Shown: positions 34,804 through 47,151 of the stretch, piece by piece | How the letters are laid out: the number at the start of each line of letters is the position of its first letter | Position numbering within the stretch: position 1 is the stretch's first letter | Source of the DNA: Pleodorina starrii | Taxonomy: Eukaryota; Chlorophyta; Chlorophyceae; Chlamydomonadales; Volvocaceae | Direction: 5' to 3' | Length of the DNA stretch: 64,000 nucleotides | Assembly: GCA_030267565.1 (NCBI GenBank) | Contig: BRXU01000020.1 | Span: forward strand, 2,125,501 to 2,189,500 | The notes under the pieces: model-generated | What the model saw: the letters and a program-made list of their open reading frames with translations, nothing else | Databases searched by the model: none | Told to the model about the DNA's origin: nothing | Position numbers and translations under genes: made by a program

Positions 34804-35150
34804 ATATAAAAGCCTGCACAAAACCCAAAGACCAAGGCAGTTTGACAGTGTGCATCTGTACCCAGCCCCCATAAATGTGCACCTGCTGATGACCCGCATG
34901 GGACTCTGCTCTGCCTGCTGGGATAGTTGAGACGGCGAAGGTAGCAGACAATGTCGCCGCCGATGCCATCAACGCTGCTGTTGGCCGCACTGACACCACC
35001 CCCACCACTGCTGCTACAGCCAGTAGGCAACAGGTGGCATTTTACTGAAAAAAGGTCCATACGTAGGGCCCCTCAGCCGACCCACCAGCCAGCCGGGGGG
35101 CAGCCCCGGCGCCGCGATCAGCTAGCACATGTTGCTCAAAAAGCATGCAA
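34804..35150 (-). pseudogene. Partial decayed copy of the last exon of the neighbouring membrane-protein gene
   Basis: Bases 34950-35110 align with 35520-35690, the end of the gene at 35384-39108. Shared blocks include the GCCGCCGATGCCATC-like segment, ACAGCCAGTAGGCAACAGG, and CAGCCGACCCACCAGCCAGCC. On the minus strand the copy keeps GWLVGRLRGPT but then runs into stop codons, so it is not coding. It abuts the right edge of the tRNA array. Confidence 0.7.
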
Positions 35151-35383
35151 CTATTAAACCCAAATGGCGTTGATGGCTCTGCATGCATGCATCTGCGCAC
35201 ATACGATAGAAGCCCTGGGGAGGCCCGTGCCCTACTAATAAGGAACGCTGAACCGCGCCGTTGTACTCGCTCACATTACTGATTGCCCCGCTTCACCTAG
35301 CACTTCTTTCCAACGGAGCTCACTCGTCATCGCTGCACTGTCGTGACAGCAGCACTCGCCGTGGGACAGCAGCACTCGCCGTC

Positions 35384-38300
35384 TCATGTCCCATGAGTCG
35401 CGCGCCCGGGTGATGTCGCCACCGCCATTCCTGATGAATGGGTCGCCTCGACCAGCAGCGGCACCAATGACGCCGCTGGTAGCCATGAACCACCGACGGC
35501 AGCTGGGGCAGTGGAGGCGGTTAAGGACGCCGCCGCCGACACCGACACCGACGTCCTCGACGCTGTTGGTTGCGCTGTTACCAACCCCACCACAGCTAGA
35601 GCCAGCAGGCAGCAGGCGGCTGTTATAAGAAACGTAGGGCCTATCAGCCGATCCACCAGCCAGCCGCGCGGCAGCACCGGTGCCGCACTCAGCACCAACG
35701 GACCACCATACAACCACAGCACCGCTAGCAGCAACCTCACCCTACGTGCCGCCACAGTCGATGTCGTCGTGTCCGGCGTCACCTTGGATTTCGGTTCCGG
35801 AGCGCCCTGGCCATGGCCCGGGAGCGGTCGGGGTGTCGGCTGCTGCACCGCGGCCGACGGCGGCAGTGGCGGCTGCAGTTGTGGCGCCGGCGGCGAACCA
35901 CCAGGCGTTATCGTCCCCGCCGTCGCCTTGGACTTTGGTGGCGACGACTCTTGCCGTGCCGTGAGAACACCGGCCGTACAGGGCCCGCCGGCGGCGACAA
36001 GAGCCTCAGCGTCGGTGGTGGCGTTGCGGCGGGATGCGTGCAATTGCTGGGACCGGCGGAAGCCTGCGTTGAGTCCGGATCCGGAACCGGATCCAGACTT
36101 CGAGGCTGCCTTCGACCTGGATTCGGAATCGGTTCTGGATGCGGATACGAACCTCGATCTGAGGCCGAAAAGCCCACAGGCGAAGGCGCGGCGCCCCCCG
36201 CCGCCACCGCCTCGGCCGTAACTGCTCCTGCTGCTGCTGCAGTCCTTGTCCTTCGTCCCCTCCTCCTCGGCGCTGTCCCTGCCGGCGGCTCCCGCCGCCG
36301 AGGCGGGGGGCCGGCTGGTCTCCTCCCACTGCGTGCCGTACAAAGGTACGATGCCGCTGCGCCCCGGGCCTCGCTGCTCGCCACCGTCCTGCACCGTCTC
36401 GCCGTCGTATGCACCGTACGACGGCACGCATCCGTACGGCCGCGCACCGACGCAGGTGGTGACGACGGCAGGAGCGATGGGGTCCTCGGTGGCGGCCGCG
36501 CCCGCCACCAGCGCCATGAGGGCGTACGGCAGTACGGCATGCCATGTCAGCTGTAGCACCAGCCAGGCCGCCGGCGAGCCGCCCATCAGCGTCAACGCGG
36601 CCAGCCAGGCGGGCGAGTGGAGCAGAACAAGACCTGCGGAGCGCCGCCACATCGACCACCGCAGCGCCGGCGGCATCACGGCGCCGCCGCCGCCGCATCC
36701 GGCCAGCAGCCACTGGCGCCGCTGATGCCGGCCCTCGTCATAACCAGTCGCTGCGGCCGCCGTCATCGCAGCTGCCGCCGACGACGATGATGACGACGAC
36801 GGCGGCGGCATCCCAGCCAGGAGCGGCTGCTGCAACCTCTGAGGCGCCGCCGCCTCCAACGGTTCGAGCAGCAGGGACGTGAGGAATGTCCAACACCGCA
36901 GCGGAGGTGACTGGCGGCAGCTGGCAGTGCCGCCAGCGGCCGCGGCAGCCGCCGGGGCCGCCGCCGGCGCTTGGCAGCTGCGGTGGCGGGTCGCGGCCGC
37001 GGACCAGGCCAGGTAGCATCGGGCAGCGGTCCAGAGCACCAAGACGAGGGACCCCGCCATGAAGCCACCTGGGAGGGAAAGAGGGGGAAGTGGGCGAGTG
37101 AGGGTTTGGGAATGAGTGAATGAGCGAGCGATGGTTCGGGAGCGCGTGATATGGTGAGTAAGCGGGCCTAACAACGACCGGCGGGCCTAACAACGACCGC
37201 TGTCCGCCGCCCGGCTGCCAGCACCGCAATACCACCCAATTCCCAACGCCCAACTGTCAACTGTCCGGGGACAGCCGCAGCCCACACTCGCGCACTGGGA
37301 GGGACTGGGTGCCCGCGTTCGTTTCAACGTACGAAACCCAAACACCGCCGCTTCGCTCCAATCCAGCATTCCTTAAAATCGCGCCGCACGAACATGCGAA
37401 CGCCCTCCCCCCCGCTGCGGTATCGTCTTTATTGACACCCACTTCGCTACCAGATCAGCAAGTCCCCCGCCACCGCCCCACCACCACCGAACGTCCCTGC
37501 GCTCCAGTATCGTATACCTTAACCCCCCACCTCGCTGCGGCGGCGACGGCTGGCGAAGACATCCGCCGTTCCGCGCCCAGAACCGGGTCGGGCCACCCAC
37601 ATGCCGTACAAACCCACCTGTCATCCTGGTACGGCACACCAGCACGGAAGCCTCCCGGCCGCCAACGTCCCAGCACCACCACCACCACCACTGCCGCGGC
37701 CACGGCCAAAGGTCGCTGCCGCCGCCACCGCCGCTGCCAAAAGAGCTCCAGCCGTCGGCGGCGCCAAGCCTCCCCGACATGCCGGCCTTGGCCCCGCCGG
37801 ACATCCGCAACCAGGTCGGAGGCCATGAGGACGGCACGGCTGCGCCGCCGCCGCCGATGACTCCGGGGCCGCTGTGCGCCACTGCCTTTGGCACCGCCAG
37901 CGCATCCATCAGCCATCCACGAATGCCGCCGGCGGCGCCGCCGCCGGAGGCGGCCGAAGCTGCGATCTGAGCCGACGGTTGCCACCAGTCCCGGGACAGC
38001 TGTTTCCACAAACCGGCCAGCCCGCTGGCGACCCGCGGCGGTGGCGACGCCAGCGGCGCGCGGCACGCCCGCCAGCGGTACGGCAGGCCCACAGCCGCGC
38101 CCGTCAGCAGGCAGGCGGCGACGGAGAGATTCATGCCGCGGGCGGCGTGTATCGCATGCTCGTACAGGAGGCCCTCGTGGGTGGCGACGGTCGCGGCGGC
38201 GGAGAGCAGGGCGGCCATGTTGGAGGTATCGTACAGTACGGCACGCAGGGTGCGGCAGCAGTCCTGCACGGCAAGGTGCATTTGCAGCGCCCGCGGGGGA

Positions 38301-38455
38301 AGGGATGGGGTTCGGAGCGGTGTCCCGTGTCGTACACACATGGCTTGCACTATTCGAAGCAGAGGATGCTGCATTAAGCAAGTTTCGGTCACACAGTACG
38401 GTATCGGGCGACGAAGTGGTGGATGGAAACGCCCGCGGCGGCGGCAGTTGGCTGG

Positions 38456-38490
<35 letters not shown>

Positions 38491-39108
38491 CAAGTTTGCT
38501 GCAGGCCCTCGGAAGGAGAGGCGTCGTGAAGTAAGATGTGTTTGCCGAGGGCCGTCTGTTGAGTGACGATATCGGGGGCTGTGGGCGACTTGCATAACGA
38601 GAGCGTGCCGTACCTCAAGCAGTACGACTGCCATATTGCAGGACGCGGCGAGTTGTTGGAGGTGGTTGAGCATCGCGGAGCAGCAGCTGGGGAGGGTAGG
38701 GATGGCAGGTTCGGAAAGCGGGGGCTTGAGTGGAGGCGGGGGGAAGCTACGCTTGAGTGAAATCGGATTTAAGACACACGGGACTCTTCGAGGATCATGG
38801 AGAGCTGGTTTGCATCCGACGGGGCGTGACAGAGTCACGTACTTTGTCGGTACTTCGCCGAAAGCGTGTGCATGGGCGAAGACCTTGGGTTAGGGTGACA
38901 TCTGACATGAAATAAGGTGCACGAGAGAGTGGTGCATGTGCTCTGCTGGTGCGCACCTGCTGATGAACGCCAGTGGAACCAAGATTTGTCGGAGGAGCTC
39001 GTTGGTCTTGGCTTGTTCCTGCCGAATCCTCTCCAGCTCCGTTAGCACGTCGGGCGCATCGACCGGAGCTCTGACTCCAGTCCCACATCGTCGGTCAATA
39101 CCGATCAT
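35384..39108 (-). CDS. Ala-rich multi-membrane-span protein of unknown function (851 aa model)
   Basis: Four exons join in phase: 39108-38957, 38686-38614, 38263-37618 and 37068-35384. The N-terminus (VLTELERIRQEQAKTNELLR) predicts a short coiled coil. Hydrophobic stretches follow at NMAALLSAAATVAT, LSVAACLLTGAAVGLPYRW, GFMAGSLVLVLWTAARCYLA, WLVLQLTWHAVLPYALMALV and LLLAVLWLYGGPLVLSAAPV, with a final pair ending LITAACCLLALAVVGLVTA. The loop between the last pairs is long, Ser/Arg/Gly-rich and low in complexity, as is common in volvocine proteins. I recognise no family. The M at 39108 is the only start tested, and the phase at all three junctions supports the model. A further intron near the 3' end cannot be excluded. 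A damaged copy of its end lies at 34804-35150. Confidence 0.55.
38457..38490 (+). repeat. (GTT)n microsatellite in intron
   Basis: About eleven GTT units lie in the intron between exons 38686-38614 and 38263-37618. The Asn-run frame on the minus strand is spurious. Confidence 0.85.
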
Positions 39109-39560
39109 TTCAAATGACTACACAGATTGGAATAGATGTTCTTGGGCTTGAGCTTGTTATGTAAGTCTCGAGTGTTCAAGTGCGACTACAGCCATAGCTT
39201 TGAAACAACAGTCCAGAGTTCCAAGCGCCATTAGCACGTAGGCACTAAAAATAATATGCCATAAGAAGAAGCTGTGGGGAGGAACGAATGTTTTATGCTA
39301 CTTTATTTCTCCATTGTTTGACCATACTTCTTCGATTTTCCGTTTGACATGGCGATCGCGAGAGCATATGTGAGGAATAAAAGTGAAAACAGGTACAACT
39401 CTGAGAAGACCGTGCTTGACCTCGTGCAAAGCGGTTATAACTGGCGGTTGGCCGTTCTACGTTGCCCCACTTCCAGACTTCCAGAGCAGCAGGGCTTTTA
39501 CACATCAGCCTTGCGACGATCGGTTGAACAAAATTATAATTCACTAGGAGTAATGCATTG

Positions 39561-39856
39561 TTTTACGGGTTGTCTAGCTGCTTCAAGCTTCCCGTCAATC
39601 CCGTGTGGAGCTGAATCCATCTGGCCTGTTCGGGCCTCCAGGCTCCATACCCGGACGGTTGTACGAATAACGCAGTATACATAGCTTTATGCATTCCAGC
39701 TGTTAGTATTTTACGGGTTGTCTAGCTGCTTCAAGCTTCCCGTCAATCCCGTGTGGAGCTGAATCCATCTGGCCTGTTCGGGCCTCCAGGCTCCATACCC
39801 GGACGGTTGTACGAATAACGCAGTATACATAGCTTTATGCATTCCAGCTGTTAGTA
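39561..39856. repeat. Tandem duplication of a 148-bp unit
   Basis: Two essentially identical 148-bp copies, 39561-39708 and 39709-39856, lie directly next to each other. The near-identity suggests a recent event. No coding content is evident. Confidence 0.9.
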
Positions 39857-41242
39857 TGATGCATCCGTGCGACACCCTTGGCGCGCAACGGCGCAAGTGG
39901 CGTGCGTCGATCGTGTATGTGGTGGTTGATGACGACAGGGGCCGACTTGCAGTCCGCAGAAGATAGATGTTGCCAGGTCTGCTAAGCTGGTGTGCCAACT
40001 TGTGGATGGTTGAGACCCGTATCTAAATCACTTTGAAAATAGAGCTTGGAGGTCAATTCCCGTCCTCCCTTATCCAGGATTGTCCTGCTGGTTGTCACAG
40101 TGTCCTGCTGGTTGTCACAGTGGAGACAGCGGGTCAAGTGGCGGCGCGCTGCATCACAGAACGGCGGAGACGACCAGCCCAAAAAGAAAGCGCAAGCTCG
40201 AGGGTTGTCGTGCTCCTGCCCGAGGCGGGGTTCGTCGCCATGCCATGCAAAGGCTCACAGGCCTGCAACCACGGCGATCATGCCCGGCCCCGACGACTCT
40301 TCCATCGACGCTCGACCGTCAATTCCTTCGTTGTACTTTCATCTTTCTTACCCTTCGACCCCACTGGTCATTCAAGCATACCGGCCACCACGCAATACCG
40401 CCGGCAGACGAGCGACCTGATGACAGCAGCTCGCGGATACGTAGATACTATTCGAACTGCCCTTTGACACAACGAGGGGCCCCGAATGCCACCGCTCCGT
40501 TCGTTCCACCGTTCCGCTCATATCTCAACAAAGAAGAGACATAGCGCGCGGGGAATCCCACCCTTTGCCTCAGCTGTAGCCTCCGCTCAACAAGGTCGCG
40601 AGACCCCGAATAGGAAATAAACGCCTCCAGATAGAACACGAGCGCCATATATACATACATGCGACTGATGCTCCTGGCTGGCCCTCCGTCTCCATAAGGT
40701 AAGGCATACAGAATACAGCTAGACGTGTCGGCCACCGACGTGTTATCTCCAGCCACAAATACGGCACGGTACGGACAGACCTCACCACATACACACGGTG
40801 CCTAATGAATACACTCTCGCTCAACTCTCCGCTCTCCACAGACTCCACTACTACATTACGAATAAACCAGATCAGGTCCGCAGCAGCAGCACGGCCCGCT
40901 CCTTCCGCGAAGCACGCATGAGAAATGAACGTGCACCCGTATCACGTGGCCAGCGGAGCCACCATGTATATGTTCCCGTCAGTGAACAGGCTCGCAATAT
41001 ATGATTGCTTGGAGCCGCCTCGCCTCGCGATCGCACTACATACACGTACACGAACTCGATCGTACGTCGCCGCTCGGAATTGTAGCGCCCAACTAATAAC
41101 AAATCGAACCATACATCGATATCTTGTCCCATCCGCGTCCTCGCTGCGATACTCACCAGCCATCAGCAGCCAGCGCCAACTAACACCGGCCTGGTTGTGC
41201 CCTCTTTTTGCCCTCTGTCGTCGTCTCCGCTTCGGTGCACGG

Positions 41243-41315
41243 CGGCTGGCCCGCTGGCCCGCTGGCCCGCTGGCCGGCTGGCCCGCTGGCCCGCTGGTCC
41301 GCTGGCCCGCTGGCC
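41243..41315. repeat. 8-bp minisatellite (GGCCCGCT)n
   Basis: About nine GGCCCGCT/GGCCGGCT units in tandem. The PLARWPAG-like frame is a by-product. Confidence 0.85.
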
Positions 41316-41588
41316 CTACTCTTCCAAGGTTCTGGACGGAGCCCACTACTGTAACGAACACATGCATCCACACGCACCTTGGCTCTACTCTTCCGAAAGT
41401 CTGGAACCCACCGTCACCAACGTCGGCCACCACAACCAACTTGCCGCTGTATATTCTCCGCTTCTGTTTGCGCCGTATGTATCCTCAGCGGGGTTCGGCA
41501 GCAAACAGCAGCGAGGCGGGCGGCATCGGGATCGACCCTTTGAACGAATACATGATGCCCATGTGAACTACACTGGTGGCACTTAAGT

Positions 41589-44500
41589 TCACATGCCACC
41601 GCCACAATAACCGCCATAACTACCATAGCCGTAACCGCCGTAGCTGCCGTAACCGCCATAGCCGTAACCGCCGTAACCGCCGTACAAGCTGCATGGGCCG
41701 TATGCGGCTACGCCGCCGTACCATCCACCCTGCCCGCCACCGAAGCCAAAACCGCCGCCGATGCCGCCATCTTCCTGCACCTCCTCTTCGAACTGTCTCA
41801 TCGGAAGCTGCCTGTGCTGCTGCTGCTGCCGCTGCCCCTGCTGCTGCTGACGCCAGTAGTGCGCGGCGGTCGCCTGCTGCTTGGTGGCCTTGACGCGCCT
41901 GTAGAGCAGCGTGTAGAGGTAGGCGGGAACATTGCGGACGGAGGAGAGCTCGGCGGCGCGAACCCGGCTGAGGCATTGACGTACGACATCCGGTGACTCA
42001 ATCTCGCGGATGACGTCCAGGACCTTGGGGTCGAAGTGTGTCCAGCTGCATAAATAGCAAGGCAGTACAGTACGGAATTTGTCGTACAGGATTGTCGTCA
42101 GAAAAACGGAAAGCATCATTTCATGAGCCCTCTCTAGTGAGCACTTCAGCACAGAGCTGAAACTCGTAAATCTTACTTGGATTGGTGCTTGGTGTCGTGT
42201 TAGGTTAGAGCTCACAAGCTAGCTCTGCTGGATGTCGGCGGTCATCGGGTCATGATGGCTCCCGAACCATCAACCGCCGTGGGCCGGTGCAACTTGCAAC
42301 AGCCCAGCTGCCCACCCGCCCACCTTACCTGAGGCCCTTGCCGTGAAAGCCCGCCAGATCGTCCAGTACGGCAATCAGATCCGGAGTCAGCTGGTTCAGC
42401 GCGTAGCCCCGGCGATCTTTCCATCGTACGTCGGGCGGCGGGGCGAGGCGGGGAAGGCGGTAATGCAGGAAGGATCGGCGGCGATCAATCAACAACTGCT
42501 GTAGAAACAACCACGGGATATTATTCTGGGCCGCGTATATATCTAAAGCCCAGTAGTTCTGGAAACCTTGCTTGACTACTACTGACTGTTACGTTTCCAA
42601 TCTGGACGTCTGTCGTACATACGTCCCAACCTATCCTAACGCCCGCCTTAACCAATGCCAACGACCGCCTATGCCCACATACATACACCCCTGCCCAACG
42701 CTCTTATTAAGCCGTCGCTCCTACGCACGCATAGACCCAGGAGCTATCTATCTAGCCAGCCACCCAGCCGACCTCACCTTGCTTCCACACTTCTTGTTGC
42801 TGGTGGTCCATCAGGCGGGTGGCGATGAAGGCCCGCATGCGCCGGACACCCTGGATGGGAAGGGAAAGAGAGGGGAAGGGAGGGGAAGGGAGGGCAGGGA
42901 GGGGAGAGGGAGCGAGAGGGGAAGGGGAGAGGGAAGGTAAGAGCAAGTAAGGTTAGTCAGAGATAAACTTAGGTCCGCATGATCGGCGGTTCGTTGGCGC
43001 GTACGTGTTGTATGTTTGCGGCGGTGGTAAATGATAAATCGTGTGAGACACATACATGCGCTAGGTTTGGGGTATTGGGAATGCCGTACATGCTTATCAG
43101 GCGTGCGTCCGCCGATCGATCGGCGGAAGTCCCGAGCTCTTGCTACCCTCGAGGTTAGAAGGCCGGGTAATGTATGCAATTAAAGGCGCCATTGCTTGCC
43201 CACCAGCCCTCTAAGTATCTTTCGCTCGCCCTCACCGCTAAGCCGGTGGCGGTCTCAATGGAGTGCAGCGCCGAAACCGCGCTCGCCTCGCCGAACTGGT
43301 CCTGCAGCTGCAGCAGCCTTTGCATTACACCGTCGTCGAAATGCTCGGCCTGCGCAATCCGAGTGAGGTGCGGCAGTACGCTAAAAGTCAGGTAGTTACA
43401 TAAACTGAAGGTTTTCTGAGTGAAACGAAGAAAACCAAGGTTTTCTGTGTATTTGCCGAGAGCGTTCTCGGCTGTTCGTTGGTGGTACGGCCTGGCCGTA
43501 CCGGTGAGAGCGAAGTGCAAGTCGCGCTGAGCGCGACGGAAAGAGCAATTTCGCGAGTTCATATAGTCAGTACTGACAGGTTTCCGCTGCGTCTTCTGCC
43601 CATTACACCGCCCCGCGGCAGATAGCGCAGTCGGTTACCAGGCTCGCCTCCTCCCACGGAACGAAGCAAGCATACTCTTCTGCTCGCAGGTACCCGACTC
43701 CATCCCCGTCTTCAAGCGGTAAGGCAACTACTCATGAAAACGAACAGAGCATTAGCAAAGATCCGCACTACCACAACAGCAAATTAGCAGCGTTCCTTCC
43801 ACTAAGATGCTGAAAGTGCCTGGACGTACGAACGAAAGAAAGAGCGAAGCAGCACGACATGCCGTACCTAGCCCACATGATACGACATAACAAGGTCACG
43901 TAACAAAGCGTACCGTGATGTGCGGGCGGCACGTGTGCAGCACGCTCCGAATCTTCTGCCATACGGCGTGACCCAGATCTGCAAAGGCCATCTCGTCACT
44001 ACTGTCGTATTCCGTTTCAGTATCAGATGGTGATGAGGCCGCGAGGGGGCTGGCGCCACGGGGCGGCGGCAGCGGAGGCGCCGTCGCTGCCGCAATGGCC
44101 GCCGTTGCGGCGTTGCACACCTCAGAAAGGTGCTGCAGCCGCAGCTTCGGTGGCAGCAGGAGCGGAGGCAGCTGCAGGGCGGCGGCAGCGGCGGTGGAGG
44201 TGGTGTGGGAGCTCTTGGCTGCCGGTATCGACGGCGGGCTGCTGGCACTTCCGCGTTGCAAGGCCTCGGCGGTGAAGGCGGTGGCACGGTCGCGAGCGTC
44301 GCCCCGGCCGCGGTGGGAGTCCATCTTGCTCGGGACCTCGACCGCTTCCTGCGTTGGGTGGTGTTGGCGGTGGCCGCGCGCGGGGCGGCACGAGCAATTG
44401 ACAATTGACAAGGGGTTGGTGTCGGCTTCCTTGAAGCCGGAAAAAGGGCGGGGCCCCACTAAATCCGTACGGGTGAAGTTGAGTGCTAGGGTGGCGAGGG

Positions 44501-47151
44501 CGTGAAGTAGTGTGAGAGTGTCCACATTCCAGAGCTTTTTCCCGAAATGCCTGCTAGCCGAGTCGTTAGCAAGGCCTGCCGGCGCCGCGCGAAGCGCGTC
44601 ATCCCGTCGGGTGCATGAGCGCATGTGCGCATCGACCGAAATACGGCATTTCCAAAGCGAGCGGCGATGGCGTCAACTGTGAGAGTGTCGACATTCCTGA
44701 TGATAGGCAGCCAGAGCTTTATATCTGAAATGCCTGCGGCTTCAGCAATCCGACCCATGTTTAGCATCGCGCGCCGTCTCGGCACTGTGCAACTCTTCCG
44801 GCCAGCGCATTGGCTGAAGTTACTTGACAGTAGACATGGAGTGTATCATTTACACATCACGCAGGCTGACTTGCCAATAGAAGGACAGCGGAACTGTTTG
44901 CGAGGGTTGCGACGACGTGCAGTTGCCGACGAGAGTGCGTGTAGTGCTTGGGCGGAGCAAAGGCTACTCGAGATGCTGTGCGACGCCTTTCTTAGGCTTT
45001 ATGCTAGCCGATTGTACGGCACCTGTAACCTCGGCGTTACATTCCCCCCCTCTGAAGGGAACGTCCTCGGTCCTCACTGCGTCCTCGCAGTGTCTGTGCA
45101 TGCACAGTCCACTCCGCCTTTCACCACCTTTGCATGCCTGGGGTCTTAGCCAGGTCTTCGGCATTGGGGTGGACAACTTCCCAAGTCAGGTCATGCCGCG
45201 GCATACATGCCTCTAGCCTTCATTTGCAAGGTTTTCTGGAGTGGAAGCCTTTCCGCGAGTACCAGGGATCGAACTGACGACCTCTGAGAGACTGTACGAC
45301 AGTACTGGTCTCGATACCAATGTAGTGCTTGGGCGGAGCAAAGGCTACTCGAGATGCTGTGCGACGCCTTTCTTAGGCTTTATGCTAGCCGATTGTACGG
45401 CACCTGTAACCTCGGCGTTACAGTGCGTGCACAGGCTTCGCTACTGAGGTATTCGCCATAGAGGAGGCTTGACTGCTTTAACATTAGGACAGGGAATGTA
45501 GAAGTCCATCCCCTAGGTTGCCGACTGGACTTGTTGGGCGGCCCGCAGAAGACCGCTGCATCATGCGTGCATCGGCGGCTTGGCGTCCAACAACCAGCAT
45601 TTTGCCCCTCATGGTTTGCTCCTTACAACCTTTGTAATAGAAATATGCGTCAAGACGATCGGACCGGCTAGCAGAGCTGCTGTGGTGTGGTCGCGGGAAG
45701 AATGTTCGCAATGCAAACATAGTTGGTTGCTTGCCGAAACGAAGATTCATTTCACGCCGTCATGTCAAAATTCCACTTTAAGGAACGATGAATATTCTGG
45801 AATTAATTATAGGCCGAGAGGTGTTGGTTTGACCTCGGCCTCGGTCCATGGAGACTGCCAAACTGGCTTTTACTCATACGAGGTTGGGTTCCTATAATAA
45901 ATTTACCGTGCAATAAAGAATGTAATCTTTTACTTATGCAGCCTTTCCGATGGCCGAAAGTCTGCACTTGCCCTTTTACATTAGACATTAGACATTAGAC
46001 ATCAGACATCGCAGGCACGGACATGGGCAATCCTACAGGGCGGGGCCCCCCTGGGCGCTTCGCGCTGGGGCCCCGCCCAAAAATGCGGACACAGAAACAC
46101 AAGGCGTGGGATGGGAGAGCACGGTGGGGGAAAGATGTGGGCGCAAGATAGATGTCACCCACAATTCGCAATAAGGCGACGATAGCAAATGAGAAAGGGA
46201 CATGCATGAGGTATGCCTCCATTTGGTACGTATATGCCTTCATATTTGCTTGCGTCCTCCGTCAATTTGCGTGGTTATGATCTCAATCCGTCACGAACAG
46301 GCCTAATCTAAACATCCCGGAATGAAGCTTGCTAGGTACACGGCTCTTTCTACATACTCACTCACCCCCATGGTTGTACGGCATATGTCCACGACCGTTA
46401 GGCCCAGTTCTGCCAACTCGTAACACGCAATTGCGCTGCCATCGCAGAAGTTGCCGCCGCCGCTGCCGGTAGCAGTGACGAAGCTCACGTCGCCACTACT
46501 GCTGCTACGGCCGGCGCCGCCGTCACAGGAAGAGGAGCGGGAGGTGGAAGTTGAGGAGCGCTTTGCAGCGCCGGTGTAGGACTTTTGTTGCGGCTGCGAG
46601 TGCTGCTGCTGTACCGGCAATATTGGCAGCGGGCAGGGCAGCTGCAGCAACGTGCCTAAGTGGTACTCCTGCCCAGCCGCCTCCCCCTTCTGCGCCCCCA
46701 GTCCAGCATTCATTGCGTTGCGAATCATGGCCTCGCTGAAGATTCCGAGATGGCCGCTGCTCGCCGCCTGCTCTGCACTGCTGCCCACACCGCCGCCGCT
46801 GGCGTCTTGCTGGTACGTCTTCTGAGAAGGGGTTGTCGCCCAATAATCGGCGGGGCCCTGCTGGCTCATCACGACCTCGTTGGGTCGCCGGAGCGTCTGG
46901 TCGCCTTCGGCTTCCTTAACCGCTGCCAGGGTTGCTGCTTCCTCCCTGTCCCCAGGGACACCGCGCGTAGGATTGATAGAAGCCATGGCGTGGTCGGCTA
47001 GCTCGTATGAGGTTGGGGCCGCCGATGATGAGTCGAGGAAGTTGGCGGGGAGCGGCGCGAGTGGCGACCCGAGGATAGCGGTGCAGATGTAGCAGTCCTC
47101 ACCGTCCTCGCAGGTGATGCAGACGTTTACAAGTGTAGGACAGCGGGCCAT
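41589..47151 (-). CDS. Gene A: tandem hnRNP Q acidic-domain-like repeats, Gly/Tyr-rich tail (677 aa model)
   Basis: Exons are 47151-46366, 44429?-43914, 43349-43236, 42850-42778, 42416-42329 and 42045-41589 (TGA). Exons 3-5 have exactly the lengths and phases of those in gene B (114, 73 and 88 bp). The N-terminus has a cysteine cluster, VCITCEDGEDCYICT. The core has two helical repeats. Repeat 1 is built from KIRSVLHTC, AEHFDDGVMQRLLQLQDQFG and MRAFIATRLMDHQQQ. Repeat 2 is LTPDLIAVLDDL, HFDPKVLDVIREIESPDVVR and NVPAYLYTLL. The pattern matches the acidic domain of hnRNP Q/R (SYNCRIP), but no RRM is seen. The tail (GFGFGGGQGGWYGG, then GYGGYGYGG repeats) resembles low-complexity RNA-binding tails. 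A role in RNA binding is inference. The start of exon 2 is the least certain point. Confidence 0.6.
42838..42945 (+). repeat. Purine-rich tract in an intron of gene A
   Basis: GGGAAGGGAGG-type sequence lies just upstream (on the gene strand) of exon 42850-42778. It therefore forms a long C/T tract before the acceptor CCATCCAG. Confidence 0.7.
44940..45422 (-). mobile_element. TRIM-type miniature LTR retroelement in intron 1 of gene A
   Basis: Two identical 102-bp direct repeats, 44940-45041 and 45321-45422, begin TGTA and end TACA. The 5-bp flanks are identical: GTGCG at 44935-44939 and at 45423-45427. Read on the minus strand, the first repeat is followed at once by TTGGTATCGAGACC. This starts TGGTATC like the initiator-tRNA primer binding sites of plant LTR elements. 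The polypurine AGAGGGGGGGAA (45042-45053) directly precedes the second repeat. The 279-bp interior has no coding capacity. All structural marks of a terminal-repeat retrotransposon in miniature are present, and identical LTRs suggest recent insertion. Confidence 0.85.
46038..46083. repeat. GC hairpin motif shared with 58882-58903
   Basis: Perfect 12-bp inverted repeat GGGCGGGGCCCC / GGGGCCCCGCCC with a 17-base loop. Its right arm plus AAAAA gives 22 identical bases at 58882-58903. It is probably a fragment of a dispersed repeat family. Confidence 0.6.

Larger units (their letters stand above)
39109..41588. other. Intergenic region with repeats, no supported gene
   Basis: This lies between the 5' end of the membrane-protein gene and the 3' end of gene A. 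It holds the 148-bp duplication (39561-39856), a 21-bp duplication of TGTCCTGCTGGTTGTCACAG near 40081-40122, and a CTGGCCCG minisatellite. The open frames at 40033-40544 overlap each other and show no domain. Confidence 0.4.

Noticed and set aside
35511..36556. Long plus-strand frames opposite the membrane-protein gene
   Set aside because: They are GC-driven shadows of exon 37068-35384 with no domain of their own.
41197..41586. PLARWPAG-type plus-strand frame
   Set aside because: It is generated by the 8-bp GGCCCGCT minisatellite.
45241..45320. tRNA-like segment with a B-box-like GTTCGATCC
   Set aside because: It does not fold into a T stem. It is explained as the primer-binding side of the TRIM interior.
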